Shown in pieces: positions 59,205 through 64,000 of a DNA stretch of 64,000 nt. Origin of the DNA: Bradyrhizobium sp. SZCCT0148. Its GTDB lineage: Bacteria; Pseudomonadota; Alphaproteobacteria; Rhizobiales; Xanthobacteraceae. Each line of letters opens with the position of its first letter. Within the stretch, counting starts at the first letter, position 1. The notes beneath the pieces were generated by a model. That model was not told where the DNA came from and ran no database searches. It worked only from the letters and a program-made list of their open reading frames with translations. The DNA lies in contig NZ_JAFCKT010000008.1 of NCBI RefSeq assembly GCF_018129985.1, positions 220,236 through 284,235 of the forward strand. Direction: 5' to 3'. A program made the translations under genes and the position numbers.

Positions 59205-59888
59205 TCAGAGCGGACTTTCAAGTATTTCTAAAAACTCGACCGCTCCCCCAGGAAGCTCGTCTGTAAACACCCCCACGACGAGACGCCCCGTCTTCCAGGC
59301 CATTGCATCCAAGTTTGTCTTGCCACTTGAAACTACAGGTGCTCGTTCGTCCGCGTCATGTCCGTGGACAACATGCCGGCTGCCATGCCCAGACGCCCCG
59401 CGTTTGGGATAACGCTTCCATAGGAGCGTCCGTTCGGCTTGCTGGCTGAGAGGAAGCCGCGGATCTACTCCTGCATGCACAAAGACTCGCTTCGAGTCGG
59501 CAAATAGGGTCGGAAGCTCAGCAATCCATTCCAGATGGTGCGGTGGAACAATAGCTCGAAGCGGCATGCCGGGAATGAACTCCCCGTAGGAAGCCAACGT
59601 CGCGTTGCCGCCGTTCTCGATCCACCACGTCGCTTCAACAAGATTGTTGCAAGCCTCCCACATCATCGCCTCGTGATTCCCCTTTAAGGCCGTCAGCTGC
59701 AAATTCGGGAATGACCACCGCATCAGTAATTCGATCACCTCGCGGCTGTTGGGTCCTCGATCAACGTAGTCGCCCAGCGTGATGACGCGCGCCGTCTGAT
59801 GACCGAGGTGCTCCAGAATTCGCGACAGCGCCTGCTCAAGTAAATCGAGGCGGCCGTGAAGGTCAGGAATGGCGTAGGTAATACCCAT
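59205..59888 (-). CDS. PPP-family metallophosphatase in the exosortase locus
   Basis: A 227-residue cytoplasmic phosphatase. It carries PDLHG at residues 8-12, GDYVDRGP at 39-46, GNHE near 70, VHAGVDP near 137 and VHGHDADE near 173, the full set of metal ligands of the PPP superfamily. GGGCAG lies 4 bases before the ATG. It is a distant relative of the phosphatase at 26333, which also neighbours polysaccharide genes. The substrate is unknown. Candidates are phosphotyrosine on the ExoP-type kinase, a phosphosugar-derived signal or diadenosine polyphosphates. It is leftward, in the same direction as the exosortase block but separated from it by 150 bases. Confidence 0.9.
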   Translation of the reverse strand: MGITYAIPDLHGRLDLLEQALSRILEHLGHQTARVITLGDYVDRGPNSREVIELLMRWSFPNLQLTALKGNHEAMMWEACNNLVEATWWIENGGNATLASYGEFIPGMPLRAIVPPHHLEWIAELPTLFADSKRVFVHAGVDPRLPLSQQAERTLLWKRYPKRGASGHGSRHVVHGHDADERAPVVSSGKTNLDAMAWKTGRLVVGVFTDELPGGAVEFLEILESPL

Positions 59889-60038
59889 CGTCTGCCCTTA
59901 GGAAAAGCCCACGGTCCGCGCAACGACGGAATTCTGAGAACCGCATCCATAAAGCCAACACGGCTTGGCACCTTAGTCGGCACTCCTCCTCAACACCTTA
60001 TTTTTTGGCAACGGAGCTCAAGATCATCGTCGGGCTTC

Positions 60039-60944
60039 TCACGTAGCAACCACTACGCGCCGGGATCTTGTTACAAGGCTACCGATAACCCCGAGAATAC
60101 CGTCGAAGGCGAACAGCAGAAGAAGCGCCACCACAAACAGGCTGATTCCTGTCAGATCATGAACGGTGCCCTCGATGAGATCAGGGCCGCCGTAGTAGGC
60201 CATCAGAACCAGTGCAAACACGCGGAAGAAGTTGGCTAGGATCGTAATAGGAATGATCCCTAGCAGGAGCATGAAGCTGCGCAGCTTTTCTTTCCATCTG
60301 AATGCGTAGACGTAAAACACCCCGATCGCGGACAAGGCAAAAATCGAATTCATGCCCGAGCAGGCATCCTTGACCAGGAGCTGATAGGACCCGATCATAA
60401 TCATGACGCCGTTCTGCGCGACAGGGAAACCCGCAGCGTAAAGGACTCGGGTCACCGTATCGGAAATGAAGACCTTCAACGGGACCGTCATTGCGTCGAC
60501 GAGCCAGTCAGGCATCGGCACAGCAAAGACCAGGAAGCTGAGCGGAAAGGCCAACGCACGAAGCGTAGGCCAGCCCGCGCAGATCAGAATCGATCCAACG
60601 ATCACCGGCAAGATCGACCCCATTTCGACGGTCAGCAGCCCTTGCTGTAATCGTGAAAGGTATAAAAATACCAATCCGATGGTCAAGATGGCCCAACCCG
60701 CTACCGGCGCAGGTGCGACCTTAGCGCGCATCACGCGGTCGCGCGATTGCCAAATCAGCCATAGTGTCGCTGCGATGATGAGGGGGCCGTGTCCCTCCTG
60801 TTCCGTCTGCCATGGGCCGTTAATCAAGCCCCGAATGGTGGGCGTGTAAGCGCCGAGGATGGCTACCCCCATCACTACAGGCCCGAGAAGGGAAGCAGAC
60901 AGACCAGTTCCAAGCGACTTGCGAATATGGATATCGGTCATCAA
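60039..60944 (-). CDS. xrtV: Exosortase, probably XrtV type
   Basis: This 301-residue integral membrane cysteine transpeptidase-like enzyme has about eight helices. The three invariant residues of the exosortase family are present in order: Cys195 in VKDACSGMNS, Arg241 in LANFFRVF and His262 in GTVHDLTGI. It should recognise the C-terminal PEPxWA tags of the proteins encoded between 36.6 and 56.5 kb, cleave them and probably pass them to another acceptor. The subtype XrtV is inferred from three things: the tag class, the small membrane protein next door and the EpsD-type PPIase. An XrtB-like assignment cannot be excluded without profile scores. EpsI is separately encoded rather than fused. 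Confidence 0.9.
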   Translation of the reverse strand: MMTDIHIRKSLGTGLSASLLGPVVMGVAILGAYTPTIRGLINGPWQTEQEGHGPLIIAATLWLIWQSRDRVMRAKVAPAPVAGWAILTIGLVFLYLSRLQQGLLTVEMGSILPVIVGSILICAGWPTLRALAFPLSFLVFAVPMPDWLVDAMTVPLKVFISDTVTRVLYAAGFPVAQNGVMIMIGSYQLLVKDACSGMNSIFALSAIGVFYVYAFRWKEKLRSFMLLLGIIPITILANFFRVFALVLMAYYGGPDLIEGTVHDLTGISLFVVALLLLFAFDGILGVIGSLVTRSRRVVVAT

Positions 60945-61017
60945 TCAAGCTCTGTGATAAAATCTTAATCCCACCGGGACGCAGAAACTAGCATCGCTTG
61001 CCTGCGCCAACAATCGA

Positions 61018-61239
61018 CTATCTCTTGATGACCATGGCGGCAAATACTATTCCCGCCAGGATCAAAACCCCGGCGAGGATATAATATCCGGCGTTGCCGA
61101 CCTGATTGGCGACGGCAAACACGATACCCGACACCATGAAATACACGAGAGTTCGGATCTCCCGGTCCGAGAACTGAAAGAAAGCGATGACCAATCCGAC
61201 AAAGCTCGTAACGGTGACGACGTCAAATAATGTTGCCAT
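61018..61239 (-). CDS. Small membrane protein, likely exosortase (XrtV) accessory
   Basis: This 73-residue protein has three hydrophobic stretches (TLFDVVTVTSFVGLVIAFFQ; LVYFMVSGIVFAVANQVG; AGYYILAGVLILAGIVFAAM) and ends in IKR. Its size, topology and place directly upstream of the exosortase match the small protein known in databases as the XrtV sorting-system accessory protein. I recall this from general knowledge and have not checked it. It probably supports assembly or activity of the exosortase in the inner membrane. It starts 51 bases after the PPIase gene and is in the same transcript. Confidence 0.75.
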   Translation of the reverse strand: MATLFDVVTVTSFVGLVIAFFQFSDREIRTLVYFMVSGIVFAVANQVGNAGYYILAGVLILAGIVFAAMVIKR

Positions 61240-61290
61240 GTTCCACGCTGGTGAAAAGGTAATGGCTGGGCGGACGAACCCGAATGCGGG

Positions 61291-62169
61291 TCATTGCGAC
61301 TTGGGCTCCCCCTGCTTCATGAGGTCGGCGTACTCGCCCTCGTATTTGGCTTCGAGTTTCGCCGAGTAGGCCGCAAGACCCAATTCTGCTGCAAGGGCGT
61401 CCGACCGCATCATCTGCCGCGCAAGATTGACAGCAGCATCTCCTTCGATTGGACGAGCTTCCTCGGCCCTGACCTTGAAAAAGAGCCCGTTTGAGCCGAT
61501 CCTGGTGAAGAAGATGTCGTCGTCCTTTCGCTTTTGAATCAATCCGACAAGCTCCTCAGGGAGGTCGCTGCTCGAGAGGACGCCGAGCTGACGGCCATGT
61601 GGAATGCCGCTCGTTGTCAATTTCTGCAGAAGTTCGTCCAGCGATTTCGCGTCCTTGTTGGCGTTTACAAAATTCTGGGTGGCAGGCGTAAGCGGAATGA
61701 CGACTTCGTCGACGCTGTAAAGCTTGCGATCGGCGAACTTCCATGTGTTTTTCGCGATGTAACGGTCGACATCGGCTTTGGTCGGTGCCTTGGCCGATGC
61801 TGCGCGGTTCAGGACCGCGTTGCCAAGAACCTGCTCGCGCACGCGCAACAAGTCCAATAGAACTCCGGGCTCGCGGTCCAGCTTGGCGTTCATGGCTTGC
61901 TGCAGCAAATACTTGCGGACAACGATCTCACTGAGGACGCGCTTTAAGACCTCAGGATCTTTTTGTTTGTCCGGTGTGATGCCGGCCAGTCTGAACTCAT
62001 TATCGAGCTCCTGCGTCGTAATGACTTCATTGCCCACACGAGCGACCACCTGCCCTTTTGTGGCAGCTGCCTTTTCTCCGCTTTGCTGACCGCACGAGGC
62101 CAAGGCAAGACCGGACGCGGTCAGAAACAGAGCCAGACCCCAAGTGCGCAAATTGGCAAGCCTTTTCAC
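61291..62169 (-). CDS. EpsD-family peptidyl-prolyl isomerase lipoprotein
   Basis: This 292-residue lipoprotein has a signal peptide with the lipobox LASC (Cys26), so it is anchored to a membrane on the periplasmic side. The part QVVARVGNEVITTQELDNEF and LKRVLSEIVVRKYLLQQAMN is the SurA-like N-terminal domain. A parvulin-type fold follows (KLYSVDEVVIPLTP; LGVLSSSDLPEELVGLIQKR). EpsD-type PPIases accompany exosortases and exopolysaccharide loci and are thought to assist folding of secreted proteins. It is the first gene of a leftward unit with the accessory protein and exosortase, and is divergent from epsI with a 269-base spacer. Confidence 0.88.
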   Translation of the reverse strand: MKRLANLRTWGLALFLTASGLALASCGQQSGEKAAATKGQVVARVGNEVITTQELDNEFRLAGITPDKQKDPEVLKRVLSEIVVRKYLLQQAMNAKLDREPGVLLDLLRVREQVLGNAVLNRAASAKAPTKADVDRYIAKNTWKFADRKLYSVDEVVIPLTPATQNFVNANKDAKSLDELLQKLTTSGIPHGRQLGVLSSSDLPEELVGLIQKRKDDDIFFTRIGSNGLFFKVRAEEARPIEGDAAVNLARQMMRSDALAAELGLAAYSAKLEAKYEGEYADLMKQGEPKSQ

Positions 62170-62438
62170 CTGACGCTCCGTGTTTGCAGTTAGTCATGAT
62201 ACGCTCCCAGCGGTCTAAACTTGCTCGGAACAGGAAATGTAAGCTCAATCATTAGGTGGCTCTAGCGCGGCCGTCGAGACAGGAGGTTGAGCTGGGCCGA
62301 AATTCAGATATTTAGATTAATTCGGGGATTTATGGACAATAAAACCCGTCGTGACGATTTCGTGAGGCAATTCAGAACTACGCCCCTATATATTGAGCCG
62401 GTGGACGGCTATCGGTTGTTTTGAACAGGAGGCACACA

Positions 62439-63137
62439 ATGAAGTCCAACCGAGTTGGGGTTGTTCTCGCAGCAATTGCAATTGCGGGGACCGCTATAGC
62501 TGCCGAGCTGTTTGCACCGCGCCAATTGATGGCACGTACCACGGCTTCCCAAAGCCTGGAAACGGTCATTCCGAAACAGTTCGCGAGCTGGAAGCTTGTC
62601 CCCGAGATCAGCCCGGTCAAGCCGGTGGACCCCGAAGCCTTTGTGCAGCCTCCGGATCCCCTCTCCGCGAAAGTTTACAGCCAGGAAGTGGCACGGGGCT
62701 ACACGGATGGAGCCGGACATATCGTCATGCTGCTGGTCGCATACGGCCCTGTGCAAAATTATAAGCTCAAGGCGCATCGCCCCGAGATCTGCTATACGGC
62801 TAATGGATTTCGCGTGTCCGACAAGAACAGCTCCAGCCTGGACTATGCCGGCGGATCACTGAAAGTCACCAGATTGATTGCAGAGCGCGAGTCGCGCTTC
62901 GAGCCAATCACCTACTGGATGAAGATCGGCGATGACATATCAAACGGGGTCGTCGACAATCAGATCAGCCGTTTGAAATACGGCTTACGTGGCGTCCTTC
63001 CTGATGGCTCCTTGTTCAGAATATCGACAATTGGCCTTAGCAAAGAAGCTTCGTTCAAATTGCAGGATCAATTCATCAAGGATTTGCTGGTTGCACTACC
63101 TGCCCAGGAAAGAGGCTTCTTCCTAGGAAAATCCTGA
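62439..63137 (+). CDS. epsI: EpsI family exosortase-associated protein
   Basis: This 232-residue protein has an N-terminal signal/anchor helix (VGVVLAAIAIAGTAIAAELF). The start at 62439 has a perfect AGGAGG six bases upstream. EpsI family features are IPKQFASWKLVP, the central HRPEICYTANGF box with conserved His, Pro and Cys, and SNGVVDNQISRLKYGLRG. EpsI proteins occur with exosortases, fused or separate, and are needed for exopolysaccharide production in Methylobacillus. They probably act in the periplasm with the exosortase. It is followed by the trypsin-like protease gene, 14 bases away on the same strand, so the two are one operon. Confidence 0.92.
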   Translation: MKSNRVGVVLAAIAIAGTAIAAELFAPRQLMARTTASQSLETVIPKQFASWKLVPEISPVKPVDPEAFVQPPDPLSAKVYSQEVARGYTDGAGHIVMLLVAYGPVQNYKLKAHRPEICYTANGFRVSDKNSSSLDYAGGSLKVTRLIAERESRFEPITYWMKIGDDISNGVVDNQISRLKYGLRGVLPDGSLFRISTIGLSKEASFKLQDQFIKDLLVALPAQERGFFLGKS

Positions 63138-63151
63138 TTGCCTGGATCACG

Positions 63152-63895
63152 ATGCGCTCGGTAGGCATGTGCAACACAGGCACGCATTCGCGCTCCGCTG
63201 GCAGGTTAGCAGCTGTAGGCTTTGCAGGGCTTTTGGCTTACTGGATGCTGCAAATCCCAATTGTTGCAGCGGCTACTGCACAGATGCCCGAAGATACTCT
63301 TATTGCTTATGCGGTGAATATCCACCAGACTCCCATGCAGACATGGGGACCTGGCTACGGAATCTATCTCGGAAAGGGCAAATTCCTTACGGCAGCTCAC
63401 GTGGCCGGGCGAACCTGGTTCACACGGCCAAAAGTCACGATTGCCGATCACGAGTACCCCACCCAAGTCATCAAGGAGGGCAAGCTCGAGGGCACGGACC
63501 TCACGTTGCTGGCCGTGGAAGAAAACCTGCTGCCCATGCGGTTGAGGCTTCGGCGCCTGCGTCTCTGCGACGCTCCGCCAAGACCAGGCCAAGAGGTCGT
63601 CACTGTCATCCCTGAAGCCGTCGTTCGCTCTCACATAATTGCCCCTGAGCGAATTCCGCTGGGAGCGCAGCGCTTCAACACAGCCATCGTGGACGTGGCC
63701 AAAACGGGCAACTCGGGATCAGGCGTTTTTGATGTGAAACAAAAGTGCCTGCTTGGCATTATGAGCCGCAAGATCAGCCAAAAGAGGATCAATCAGGTCA
63801 CCAAGAAAGAAGAAAACTACGACGTCGCGAAGTATTTCGTACCTGCGGCAGAGATTGCGACATTCGTTCCCCCTGGAACGTTCGATACGCCATAA
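63152..63895 (+). CDS. Exported trypsin-like serine protease
   Basis: A 247-residue protein with signal peptide/anchor (AAVGFAGLLAYWMLQIPIVA, cut near AATAQ). The chymotrypsin-type triad is visible: FLTAAHV (His83), EGTDLTLLAV (Asp116) and TGNSGSGVFD (Ser188). The length fits a bare protease domain with no PDZ or other extension. It starts 14 bases after epsI, so it belongs to the sorting locus. It might mature tagged proteins, remove cleaved tag helices or act in quality control. A classical S1 protease in an operon with EpsI is not something I know as a described part of exosortase systems. Confidence 0.85.
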   Translation: MRSVGMCNTGTHSRSAGRLAAVGFAGLLAYWMLQIPIVAAATAQMPEDTLIAYAVNIHQTPMQTWGPGYGIYLGKGKFLTAAHVAGRTWFTRPKVTIADHEYPTQVIKEGKLEGTDLTLLAVEENLLPMRLRLRRLRLCDAPPRPGQEVVTVIPEAVVRSHIIAPERIPLGAQRFNTAIVDVAKTGNSGSGVFDVKQKCLLGIMSRKISQKRINQVTKKEENYDVAKYFVPAAEIATFVPPGTFDTP

Positions 63896-64000
63896 GCGAC
63901 CTCTGCCGTGGGCTCCTCCTTGGTCGTAAGCGCTGTTTCGGCCCCACCTTCCATTGAAGGCGTCGAGCGAGGAATGATCGATCTCTGATTGGAGATCGGC
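63896..64000. other. Window end, no feature
   Basis: The last 105 bases after the protease stop contain no recognisable gene start or clear terminator. Confidence 0.4.

Noticed and set aside
1..64000. tRNA, rRNA, CRISPR array or prophage
   Set aside because: No cloverleaf-like sequence, rRNA segment, regularly spaced repeats or phage structural genes were found by eye; the only regular repeats are coding repeats in the giant protein.

Overview
The window looks like chromosome from a Bradyrhizobium-like alphaproteobacterium (Rhizobiales). The evidence is high-GC coding sequence with strong third-position GC bias, a palindromic repeat around GCATGATCCGGAAA, small conserved proteins of rhizobial type, and protein-sorting tags of the PEPxWA-CTERM type. 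That assignment is inferred from the sequence alone. I saw no rRNA, tRNA or CRISPR array.

Region 1 (1-29.8 kb) is an exopolysaccharide locus. It holds three family-4 glycosyltransferases (the first cut by the window edge), two MOP-family flippase-like proteins, a Wzy-like polymerase, four acyltransferase-3 proteins, a pyruvyl-transferase-like protein and an exported glycosidase-like protein. It also holds a 1.3-kaa protein with a glycosidase-like head, 166-residue repeats and an RTX-like tail. The transport and priming core is a Wzc/ExoP-type chain-length tyrosine kinase and a polyprenyl-phosphate sugar transferase. A PPP-family phosphatase and the GDP-fucose pair gmd-fcl close the block. No Wza-type outer-membrane channel is visible.

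Region 2 (29.8-36.6 kb) is a decayed accessory stretch. It contains an IS21 remnant with a frameshifted istB, an HTH/coiled-coil gene pair, a periplasmic protein of unknown function, very small membrane-protein ORFs, and a broken conserved small gene.

Region 3 (36.6-56.5 kb) is an island of exosortase substrates. Eight PEPxWA-CTERM-type proteins and at least three decayed copies are scattered over 20 kb, mostly as single genes followed by GC-rich terminators. Embedded among them is an alginate-type acetylation cassette (AlgF-like, AlgI-like MBOAT, two AlgX/AlgJ-like SGNH proteins) followed by a large TPR protein with an NfrA-like C-terminal domain, which may form the outer-membrane exit.

Region 4 (56.6-64 kb) is the sorting machinery: a family-2 and a family-4 glycosyltransferase, a second PPP phosphatase, an exosortase (probably the XrtV type), a small accessory membrane protein, an EpsD-type PPIase lipoprotein, EpsI, and a trypsin-like exported protease.

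Reading the genes together (inference), a lipid-linked polysaccharide is primed, assembled, acylated/pyruvylated and exported. Tagged surface proteins are processed by the exosortase and may be linked to that polysaccharide or its export route. A palindrome TGCGWCGCA lies upstream of at least four transcription units in three of these regions and may be a common operator.
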